DNA of 32,950 bases from an uncultured Lachnospiraceae bacterium (GTDB lineage: Bacteria; Bacillota; Clostridia; Lachnospirales; Lachnospiraceae). The position numbers were made by a program, and so were the translations under genes. This document shows positions 1 to 4,639 of the stretch, one piece after another. The notes beneath the pieces are model-generated. The model was not told the origin of the DNA, ran no database searches, and worked only from the letters and a program-made list of their open reading frames with translations. Where the stretch lies: assembly GCA_910579395.1 (NCBI GenBank), contig CAJTUC010000038.1:1-32950 (forward strand), written 5' to 3'. Position 1 is the stretch's first letter; each line of letters opens with the position of its first letter.

Positions 1-255
1 ATCCTCGTACGTTCTCTCGACAGGACGCTGCGGAAGCTCTGCAAATACAGTAACATAAGTTATTTTAATACGCATATGATCCGGAAGACTTTTGCCACGA
101 TGCTGCACGCTTCCGGGATGCCGACAAGGTACATCAGCGACCTGCTCGGCCACTCCGATATGGTAACGACGGAAAAGAACTATATCCTGGCTTACAGAGA
201 TAATTATGACACGCTGCTCGCATTCATGCAGCAGGGTCTGGATTTTAGATTGTAA
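1..255 (+). CDS. int: Tyrosine integrase, 3' end of a left-hand copy (partial)
   Basis: This is the C-terminal 84 codons and stop of a tyrosine recombinase whose start lies beyond the left edge. The bases are identical to the end of the complete integrase at 7392-8462, with a constant offset of 8207. The fragment contains the HMIR (HxxR) box, the LLGH histidine and the final catalytic tyrosine in EKNYI, so the catalytic C-terminus is intact. It is followed by the same att-proximal sequence as the full copy. It indicates that another copy of the phage element lies immediately to the left (tandem array), or that the assembly ran into a circular or concatenated form. Nothing suggests that it is decayed. 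Confidence 0.9.
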   Translation: MLVRSLDRTLRKLCKYSNISYFNTHMIRKTFATMLHASGMPTRYISDLLGHSDMVTTEKNYILAYRDNYDTLLAFMQQGLDFRL

Positions 256-282
256 CCTGCGCCCGCTTGGCGCATAACAAAA

Positions 283-306
283 ATACCCGGAATTGCTTCC
301 GGGTAT
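283..306 (-). terminator. Hairpin next to att (left copy)
   Basis: A 10-bp perfect stem (atacccggaa / ttccgggtat) with a 4-base loop is followed on the minus strand by a run of T. It is the left-hand twin of the terminator at 8484-8513. Here it has no tRNA body upstream, because the neighbouring sequence is phage DNA. Confidence 0.6.
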
Positions 307-319
307 ACAATAGACAAGA

Positions 320-338
320 GCGCGAGACGGGACTCGAA
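320..338. other. att core at the phage-phage junction
   Basis: This block matches the T-arm and acceptor 3' half of tRNA-Gly (on the minus strand) and is identical to 8527-8545. To its left is the end of one integrase copy; to its right is the start of the next phage unit. It is the sequence expected of attP, or of the internal junction in a tandem array. Confidence 0.8.
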
Positions 339-427
339 AACTTTCCCCGCGAAAAACTGCCTTTTTCTGATTTTTTTATGAAATGTTGCTTTTTTTCAGA
401 CAACTCGCGTCGAGTCGGAAAGGTCTT

Positions 428-456
428 GTACCCCCGGTATAGTAATACGGGGGTAC
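428..456. other. Candidate rolling-circle replication origin (inverted repeat)
   Basis: A perfect 9-bp inverted repeat, GTACCCCCG / CGGGGGTAC, encloses an AT-rich loop (gtatagtaata) 18 bp upstream of the preferred rep start codon. Rep_trans relaxases, including ICEBs1 NicK and Tn916 Orf20, are known to nick near C-run/G-run hairpins of this kind. Calling this the nick site is an inference from shape and position. Confidence 0.5.
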
Positions 457-473
457 TAAATACAGGTTTTAAG

Positions 474-1553
474 ATGTACGGAAATTCTGAAAATTTGAAC
501 AATTCCCTCACCGCTTCCATCGACTGGATCGCCTTCACTTCCACTGTCATCCCCAGCATGAAAGAAATGGCTGAATTCCTCGGCTATCAGGAAAGTGATT
601 TCCTGCTCCTTCCGCGGGGCGCCAACGGTTATAAGAAGATGTACCGGCTCGAAAGCTCTCCCATCACGATACTGACAGACGGCAATGAGGATATGGGCAT
701 CCATGTGGTGATCAGCAGCTCCGCCATCGCCGGCCTTCTGGCGCATTTCAAAGATTCAATAACAGTCGATATTCCTTTTGCAGAGGAAGTCGTCTCTTTG
801 AGTGACTTCGAAAACAGTATCATGATCGAGTTTTTACAGCAGGTGAAAAATATTGGATGGTTCACAAGATTCGACCTGGCCGTGGATGACCTGGGCGCAC
901 ACTTCTTTACCGTCGAGGATGTGCGGGATTTTCTGGACAGACAGGATGTTGTTAGTAAGTTCAGGACTTACCGCGACGTATATGAATCCACCTTTGTAAA
1001 TGAAAAGACCGGCCACACGATCTATTTTGGTTCCCGCCAGAGTGAGATCATGCTGCGTGTTTATGATAAGCAGCTGGAACAGGACCAGAAAGCTGCTATT
1101 TCGGAAGATGTCGTGTCGGAAGCATGGATCCGCTGGGAACTGGAACTCAAGAACGAACGGGCTGATATCACCGTGGACCTTCTGCTCAACAGGAAACAGA
1201 TCGGCGAGATCATCATGGGCATCCTGAATAATTACGTCCGGCTGATCGTCCCGGATGACTCCAACCGCTCCCGCTGCTCTTCCCATCCGCTCTGGGAAAA
1301 GTTTGTCGGAGCAGTCGGGAAGCTGCGGCTCTTCGTGGAAGCGGCGCAAAAAACGATAGAAGATAAAAAGCACTGGCTCGTCAGACAGTGCCTCCCTACC
1401 CTTGCCGGCGTCATCATCGCGGATGGCGGCAGCTTTGACATCATCACCCAGCATTTTGATGATGCAGTGTCCCGCATGAGCAGCAGCCTGCGGCATCTCG
1501 TTTCCGGAAAGAATCCGGAATGGGAGCGGGATTACAATATCCTGTTTACATAG
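474..1553 (+). CDS. rep: Rep_trans-type replication initiator
   Basis: Predicted initiator of rolling-circle replication (Rep_trans, PF02486 type), 359 residues. It would nick one strand at the origin and stay attached through a tyrosine. Visible family marks are SIDWIAFT near the N-terminus, RFDLAVDDL in the middle and the IYFGSRQSEIMLRVYDK block, which carries the conserved aromatic, arginine and Tyr-Asp-Lys residues. The frame is open back to a TTG at 267, inside the att repeat. I chose ATG 474 because the upstream part is unlike the family and crosses att and the candidate origin; no strong ribosome site is visible for either. It is the first gene of the phage unit. Related proteins occur in ICEs and small plasmids, but the Zot and coat genes here point to a phage. 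Confidence 0.85.
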   Translation: MYGNSENLNNSLTASIDWIAFTSTVIPSMKEMAEFLGYQESDFLLLPRGANGYKKMYRLESSPITILTDGNEDMGIHVVISSSAIAGLLAHFKDSITVDIPFAEEVVSLSDFENSIMIEFLQQVKNIGWFTRFDLAVDDLGAHFFTVEDVRDFLDRQDVVSKFRTYRDVYESTFVNEKTGHTIYFGSRQSEIMLRVYDKQLEQDQKAAISEDVVSEAWIRWELELKNERADITVDLLLNRKQIGEIIMGILNNYVRLIVPDDSNRSRCSSHPLWEKFVGAVGKLRLFVEAAQKTIEDKKHWLVRQCLPTLAGVIIADGGSFDIITQHFDDAVSRMSSSLRHLVSGKNPEWERDYNILFT

Positions 1554-1912
1554 GGAACCTGCGTAGATGGACAGCTGTTTGGTCTGCCAGAAAATACCAG
1601 CCTGCATCATCTGCTTTTTCCTTGTCCGTGCCCTTTAGGAAAGTAAGTGGTTCTCTCCGGCCCTGCCGGGGAGAATTGCCGGGCAGCGGGTCCCATTGGG
1701 GCGGCGGGCTGACGGCAAAACGCAGCATGCGGTAACTTCCCGCTTACAGCCGGAAAAGCAGAGCCTGCCAGAGATCAGGTAAGCAATTTCGGGCAGCTTT
1801 ACCGCCCGACTGCGTCGCAGACGTACACCCCCTTTTCTCTGTTTCCAGCCATAGACGACCTTAACGCGAGGGGGCTTGGGGGCGCGTGTCTTTGTTGTGC
1901 ATATGAACCATT
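1554..1912. other. Phage intergenic region (no gene)
   Basis: About 360 bp of GC-rich sequence without a credible gene; the short frames here overlap rep and lack ribosome sites. It holds a strong hairpin at 1651-1675 and further GC-rich inverted repeats around 1755-1830. Filamentous phages usually keep their packaging signal and second-strand origin in such a region, so those are the likely contents. That assignment is by position only. Confidence 0.5.
1651..1675. other. Strong hairpin, candidate packaging or second-strand signal
   Basis: An 11-bp stem (ttctctccggc / gccggggagaa) with one G-T wobble encloses a 3-base loop, and no T-run follows. As single-stranded phage DNA it would be very stable. 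The M13 packaging signal is a stable hairpin in the equivalent intergenic region; identity of function is inferred. Confidence 0.4.
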
Positions 1913-1941
1913 TTGCTAATTTCGACAGGATGTGCTATACT
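1913..1941 (+). promoter_or_regulatory. Promoter of toxin mRNA
   Basis: TTGCTA and TATACT are separated by 17 bp, with a TG upstream of the -10 (extended -10). Predicted transcription start is near 1948, about 40 bases before the small toxin frame. Confidence 0.65.
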
Positions 1942-1989
1942 TCATGTGTTGTCATACCCAATCCGGCAACGGAAAGGGGGTGAATCACG

Positions 1990-2088
1990 TTGTCAGATTT
2001 TGTGATATCTGTGCTAGTCACTGTCATGGGTGGTGTAATGTGCCATTACATCATCAAATGGTTAGACGGTGATAAAGATGACAATTAA
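1990..2088 (+). CDS. Fst-like type I toxin candidate (32-residue membrane peptide)
   Basis: A 32-residue peptide starts at TTG after an AAAGGGGG ribosome site with 9 bases of spacing. It begins MSDFVISVLV, has one membrane span, then IIKWLDG and a charged tail (DGDKDDN). This is the layout of Fst/Ldr-family type I toxins: a short span, a W/L-D turn and a polar C-terminus. The setting supports it strongly. It has its own promoter, a bidirectional terminator at 2119-2148, a convergent promoter at 2204-2232, and a direct repeat of its own translation start region inside the convergent transcript. In pAD1 par this arrangement lets the antisense RNA block toxin translation. The alternative is a small phage membrane protein with another role. 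Confidence 0.68.
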   Translation: MSDFVISVLVTVMGGVMCHYIIKWLDGDKDDN

Positions 2089-2112
2089 CCTCGGCTTGGT
2101 TCTCCGTAAAAG

Positions 2113-2197
2113 AACAAGAAAACCTCAGAGGTGCCTCTCTGAGGTTTTCGTTTTGGTGTTTCACATTGTCAGACATGATGCGATATCTGTATTGTCT
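2113..2197 (-). ncRNA. Candidate type I antitoxin RNA
   Basis: The promoter at 2204-2232 would start an RNA of about 85 bases near 2197, ending at the shared terminator. Its 5' part is complementary to 2161-2196, which is a diverged copy of the toxin translation start region (1985-2019): both contain ttgtcaga and gatatctgt at similar spacing. The RNA could therefore pair with the toxin mRNA both at the terminator stem and at its ribosome binding region. Ends are estimated from the promoter and terminator. Confidence 0.6.
2119..2148. terminator. Bidirectional terminator shared by toxin mRNA and antitoxin RNA
   Basis: A perfect 12-bp stem (aaaacctcagag / ctctgaggtttt) encloses a 6-base loop, with T-rich sequence on both sides. 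It lies between two convergent transcripts, as in the par locus of pAD1. Confidence 0.8.
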
Positions 2198-2203
2198 GCT
2201 GAC

Positions 2204-2232
2204 ATTATAGCATATGCAGAATTTGATTGCAA
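2204..2232 (-). promoter_or_regulatory. Promoter of antitoxin RNA
   Basis: On the minus strand TTGCAA (2232-2227) and TATAAT (2209-2204) are separated by exactly 17 bp. It is a better match than the toxin promoter, as expected when the antisense RNA must be in excess. Confidence 0.7.
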
Positions 2233-2265
2233 GATGCACTGGATGAAAAAATCATTGATGTCTGT

Positions 2266-2460
2266 CTATCCAATCTTGGTAACTGATACCCCCGGACTAT
2301 TGATCCGGCCATGCTCTTGTTCATAGTTTGCAATGTACTCTTTTAGTATCGTTTCACTCATATTTCCTCTTGACCGATTTTGTTCTTTAGCTATAATCTC
2401 TAGTTTTTTTAATGTTTCTTCATCTGTATATATAACTAATCTCGGTTTATCTGACGGCAT
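2266..2460 (-). CDS. Ribbon-helix-helix (CopG/Arc-type) repressor
   Basis: A 64-residue protein: PRLVIYTDEETLKKLEIIAK resembles the beta strand and first helix of ribbon-helix-helix proteins, followed by RSRGNMSETILKEYIANY as the second helix. Such dimers bind palindromic operators. ATG 2460 is preferred over a TTG just upstream because a GAGGAGG ribosome site ends 7 bases before it. It is transcribed divergently from the structural gene block, and the gap holds two similar palindromic sequences placed over the rightward promoter. It probably represses the coat operon and perhaps itself, acting as a lysogeny control gene. It could also help excision, as small DNA-binding proteins often do; no separate Xis is visible. 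Confidence 0.8.
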   Translation of the reverse strand: MPSDKPRLVIYTDEETLKKLEIIAKEQNRSRGNMSETILKEYIANYEQEHGRINSPGVSVTKIG

Positions 2461-2483
2461 CAATTTTCCTCCTCAACTTGGTG

Positions 2484-2513
2484 TTGACAAGGTGTGCATA
2501 CTTAGTGTATTAT
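2484..2513 (+). promoter_or_regulatory. Rightward promoter of the phage structural operon
   Basis: A perfect TTGACA (2484-2489) and TATTAT (2508-2513) are 18 bp apart; an overlapping TATAAT begins at 2511. Operator-like sequence sits in the spacer. On the opposite strand the same AT block can act as a -10 for the repressor gene, so the two promoters overlap. Confidence 0.7.
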
Positions 2514-2541
2514 AATGTTATCACTACGGTGTGCACACCTT
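2489..2541. promoter_or_regulatory. Two operator-like palindromes for the RHH repressor
   Basis: The first element, aaggtgtgcatactt (2489-2503), lies between -35 and -10. The second contains the perfect palindrome ggtgtgcacacc (2528-2539) just past the predicted start site. They share the half site AAGGTGTGCA. The placement fits repression by blocking RNA polymerase. The repressor is the adjacent 2266-2460 product by inference. Confidence 0.65.
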
Positions 2542-2573
2542 AGCAATCTATAAGATTTTTTTCATTCTCCCCA

Positions 2574-2609
2574 GCCGGATGCAATAATACCCCTACTAAA
2601 GCATCCGGC
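2574..2609. other. Stem-loop in the leader of the structural operon
   Basis: A perfect 9-bp inverted repeat, gccggatgc / gcatccggc, has an 18-base loop (aataatacccctactaaa). It lies 30-100 bases after the predicted start site and before the first structural-block gene. No T-run follows, so it is not a simple terminator. It could be a regulatory leader structure or a signal on the single-stranded genome. Confidence 0.45.
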
Positions 2610-2706
2610 GCGTAACGGGGAACAAGCTAGTCTTATGATAGCAGAGGAACTGAAAAAAAGCAAGGGATAGGAACAGGAACAGGATCGGAAAGGAAAAGGT
2701 ACTGCT

Positions 2707-2931
2707 ATGTATACGGTAAAAGAGATCGAGTATGTCTACACTATTGTAAAGGAAGATTTTTATACAGGGGAACAGGCAAAACGGCGCAGGAAATATTATT
2801 CTTTTACGCCGCGCCTCAAAGTAGGCGGATTGTATGCCCAGCTCGGTAAAGGTTATCCCGGATGCTACCGCGTCCTGGATATGAAAGAAGAACCGGTCTA
2901 TACAAATTATGCCGGAGAACAGGAATCCTGA
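2707..2931 (+). CDS. Small phage protein, unknown function
   Basis: A 74-residue soluble, mildly basic protein, first in the rightward block, with AAAAGG placed 7 bases before its ATG. The middle region (YYSFTPRLKVGGLYAQLG) alternates hydrophobic and polar residues, suggesting a small beta fold. No catalytic motif or membrane span is seen. Proteins at this place in filamentous phages are often replication accessories or ssDNA-binding proteins, but nothing in the residues proves that. A structured 58-bp element separates it from the next gene. Confidence 0.65.
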   Translation: MYTVKEIEYVYTIVKEDFYTGEQAKRRRKYYSFTPRLKVGGLYAQLGKGYPGCYRVLDMKEEPVYTNYAGEQES

Positions 2932-2952
2932 TCTGAAAAATGGTGTCCCATG

Positions 2953-3010
2953 CTGCCATCTAAAGCCAAAAACAGTTGAAACTGGCGGACAACTCCCGCC
3001 CTGATGGCAG
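2953..3010. other. Branched hairpin between two early phage genes
   Basis: Outer arms CTGCCATC (2953-2960) and GATGGCAG (3003-3010) pair perfectly. Inside are two further hairpins, CAGTT/AACTG (2973-2984) and GGCGG/CCGCC (2984-3000), which meet at one base. It is compact and non-coding, just upstream of the possible ssDNA-binding protein gene. It may be a translational operator or a single-strand signal. Confidence 0.4.
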
Positions 3011-3069
3011 TGTCTGACATATAGTAACTATCAAAACGGCACAAAAAGGAAAGGAAAAGGTAAAGGAAA

Positions 3070-3345
3070 ATGAGTGGGATAAGATTTCAGGTGCTGGGAT
3101 ATCGTAACTTTAACAGAAAGGCGGATAACAGGCCGCTGACAGTCCTGACGGCGGCTTCGCAGTGCACGCCGGCGGATAATGGAAGGGGCAGCTTCGGAAT
3201 GCGGGTGACAGATTTCTTTCTGCCGGATGAAAAGGTCGGAACGCTCACGGAAGAATGTGTTGGAAAGGAGTTCGTTCCCAGCTATGGCATTGGTGCGTTC
3301 GGGAAACCGGTACTTGAGGACTTTGAGCTGAAAGCGTGGAAATAG
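3070..3345 (+). CDS. Small phage protein; possible ssDNA-binding protein
   Basis: A 91-residue protein with an ATG after a very strong purine-rich ribosome site (aaaggtaaaggaaa), implying high expression. It has no membrane span. The sequence MSGIRFQVLGYRNF, then LTVLTAA and MRVTDFFLP, looks like a small beta-barrel. A basic N-terminal part (YRNFNRKADNR) is followed by aromatic residues. The position, ahead of the coat genes and with high expected translation, matches the pV ssDNA-binding protein of filamentous phages. That role is inference; no sequence signature settles it. The stop codon at 3343-3345 lies 2 bases before the next start, so translation is probably coupled. Confidence 0.65.
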   Translation: MSGIRFQVLGYRNFNRKADNRPLTVLTAASQCTPADNGRGSFGMRVTDFFLPDEKVGTLTEECVGKEFVPSYGIGAFGKPVLEDFELKAWK

Positions 3346-3347
3346 TG

Positions 3348-3893
3348 ATGGAAATGACGGAAGGAATGGAAACGGAAGTACTGCCTGATGAAGAGATATC
3401 GGATGGTAATGAGCATCCCGGGGAAGATGGGATCCTGTCCGATGAAGATCCGGATATGCCGGAAACTGCCGGGACTGATGAGGAAGGGGTTGAAAACGAT
3501 ACCACTGATACCGGAACCGGTGAAACAGAAGATATCGATGCTGATCCTTCCGAAACAGAAGACGGTCTGCCGGAAGATGAGACCGATGTTGATGGTACGG
3601 ATATCCCGGTGGAAAATCTGAATGTGACCGGAAGTATCCTGATCCTGCCGGAAGGCTATGAGCTGAACCTGGAAGGAATCGGTCAGGATGAAAACATAGA
3701 GACAGGACCGGAAGAAGAGACTGTCTTTTCTTCCGAACAGTTTGACCAGATATCGGAACAGCTGGAACAGGTGGTCGAGACCGTCAGCGTCCAGAACGAT
3801 GTCCTTTGTGGCGGGATTGCCGTTGTCTGTCTGATACTCGGTACATTGCTCGGCGTCCTTCTGATCCAGGGCTTCCGTCTCAGGAGGGTGTGA
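3348..3893 (+). CDS. Acidic tail-anchored phage protein
   Basis: A 181-residue protein whose first ~115 residues are dominated by Asp, Glu, Thr, Gly and Pro, with repeated ETED, EDG and DETD motifs. It then has a short predicted amphipathic stretch (SSEQFDQISEQLEQVVETV) and one C-terminal membrane span (VLCGGIAVVCLILGTLLGVLLI) ending in basic residues (GFRLRRV). No N-terminal signal peptide is visible, so the acidic part may be cytosolic unless inserted another way. ATG 3348 is 2 bases after the preceding stop; a GTG at 3336 is the alternative. It lies directly upstream of the small coat-like genes, so a virion or assembly role is plausible. No family is recognised. Confidence 0.72.
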   Translation: MEMTEGMETEVLPDEEISDGNEHPGEDGILSDEDPDMPETAGTDEEGVENDTTDTGTGETEDIDADPSETEDGLPEDETDVDGTDIPVENLNVTGSILILPEGYELNLEGIGQDENIETGPEEETVFSSEQFDQISEQLEQVVETVSVQNDVLCGGIAVVCLILGTLLGVLLIQGFRLRRV

Positions 3894-3894
3894 C

Positions 3895-4029
3895 ATGATA
3901 GAGGAAGTCGTATTTCAAATGAGTAACTTTGCAGGTGCGGGCATCGCCCTCGGCGGTACACTGGGCTTCATTGTTATAATAATCGACTATGTGTTCACAA
4001 GCATTATGTCGCTCATGAAAGGAAGGTGA
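3895..4029 (+). CDS. 44-residue single-span membrane protein (minor coat candidate)
   Basis: ATG 3895 lies one base after the stop of the acidic protein, with an AGGAGG ribosome site inside that gene's end. The peptide starts MIEEVVFQMSNFAG, has one span (IALGGTLGFIVIIIDYVF) and ends in KGR. Size, position just upstream of the major coat gene and composition resemble pVII/pIX minor coat proteins, which cap one end of the virion and mark the packaging signal in M13. It was found by reading the gap between genes. The role is inferred from context. Confidence 0.72.
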   Translation: MIEEVVFQMSNFAGAGIALGGTLGFIVIIIDYVFTSIMSLMKGR

Positions 4030-4034
4030 AAATC

Positions 4035-4244
4035 ATGCCATTATTAACTGTAGTTCCTTCATTATTGGAGACTGGCGCAGGTGCAGCGTTTGATCTCTCT
4101 TCAACGATGCAGAGTGCAGTCACCACGACGCAGACTCAGCTCTTCTCTGTTCTCGTGATCGTTGTCCCATCTATTGCTGCTATTACTGCGGCGGTCGTTG
4201 GTATCAGATTCGGGCTCAGCTGGTTGAGGAGGCTGGGCAGGTAG
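4035..4244 (+). CDS. Major coat protein (pVIII-like)
   Basis: A 69-residue protein with ATG 4035, placed 8 bases after the ribosome site AGGAAGG; a GTG at 4026 would add three residues. The layout matches pVIII of filamentous phages: a short N-terminal part, a polar amphipathic segment (AAFDLSSTMQSAVTTTQTQ), a membrane span (LFSVLVIVVPSIAAITAAVVGIRF) and a basic C-terminus (WLRRLGR) that would face the DNA. The N-terminus lacks a classical basic signal peptide, so membrane insertion may not involve cleavage. A terminator follows at once, as after gene VIII of M13, which would give abundant short coat transcripts. The call rests on architecture and position, not on sequence identity. Confidence 0.78.
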   Translation: MPLLTVVPSLLETGAGAAFDLSSTMQSAVTTTQTQLFSVLVIVVPSIAAITAAVVGIRFGLSWLRRLGR

Positions 4245-4262
4245 GTTCTGAACGGACAGAAA

Positions 4263-4295
4263 GAGGCAGCGGCATGAAATGCCTCTGCCTTCTTC
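4263..4295 (+). terminator. Terminator after the major coat gene
   Basis: Stem GGCAG-C-GGCAT / ATGCC-T-CTGCC with a 3-base loop and one internal mismatch, followed by ttcttc. It lies 20 bases after the coat stop codon. It probably limits read-through into the tip protein gene, a known way for filamentous phages to overproduce the coat. Confidence 0.65.
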
Positions 4296-4316
4296 ATTGC
4301 GGTTTTACCGGAAAGA

Positions 4317-4571
4317 CTATTTTTCGATCTCCTTCCATGCACTTTCTATATACGGCTTGGTCTTACTGTACTCTATGATCTCTGTCTTTCCGTGGTATGG
4401 CAGTTTAAATTTCCGTTTTATCTTCCGCATCCGTCTGTCCTTTTTTCTTTGACGCCGTATCTCCTTTGTGGTGGGTGCTTTTACGACTTTTATCTTCGGT
4501 CTTTTACAGAACACCCGATAAAGGCAGATACAGAAAAAGATAAGTATAACGCATTCAAATATATGTTCCAT
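4317..4571 (-). CDS. Small basic membrane protein on the opposite strand
   Basis: An 84-residue protein starting MEHIFECVILIFF: an N-terminal membrane span (to about residue 20) followed by a strongly basic region (RRQRKKDRRMRKIKRKFK) and a polar C-terminus. Composition and the span support a real gene over the overlapping plus-strand frame. The ribosome site AAAGGAG lies about 12 bases from the chosen ATG; ATG 4598 is an upstream alternative without a clear site. It is one of two genes pointing against the structural operon, the other being the repressor, so it may be expressed in the lysogen, for example in superinfection exclusion or immunity. That is speculation; no family is recognised. 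Confidence 0.55.
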   Translation of the reverse strand: MEHIFECVILIFFCICLYRVFCKRPKIKVVKAPTTKEIRRQRKKDRRMRKIKRKFKLPYHGKTEIIEYSKTKPYIESAWKEIEK

Positions 4572-4639
4572 AGTGATTCTCTGCTCCTTTGGGATCATTT
4601 TACAAAAAATGGAATATAAAGTAAAGGTAGGGGACGAAA

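Larger units (their letters stand above)
1..338. repeat. Direct repeat, left copy (integrase end plus att core)
   Basis: All 338 bases match 8208-8545 without a difference that I can find. The repeat covers the integrase 3' end, a hairpin and the 3' end of a tRNA-Gly gene. Identity stops exactly after the bases cgaa: here the sequence continues into phage DNA (aactttcc), while at 8546 it continues into the tRNA body (cccgcg). The true repeat probably extends left beyond the window. This copy therefore marks a phage-to-phage (attP-like) junction. Confidence 0.95.

Noticed and set aside
267..473. Upstream extension of the rep frame starting at TTG 267
   Set aside because: It crosses the att core and the candidate origin, its residues are unlike the initiator family, and ATG 474 gives a normal N-terminus.
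1520..1735. 71-residue frame after rep
   Set aside because: It overlaps the rep end, has no ribosome site and the sequence looks like translated intergenic hairpins.
2635..2670. 11-residue ATG frame in the structural-operon leader
   Set aside because: There is no ribosome site at proper distance and no regulatory codon pattern, so there is no reason to call it a leader peptide.
4392..4619. 75-residue plus-strand frame opposite 4317-4571
   Set aside because: It has no ribosome site and an irregular composition; the minus-strand frame has a clear membrane span and basic domain.
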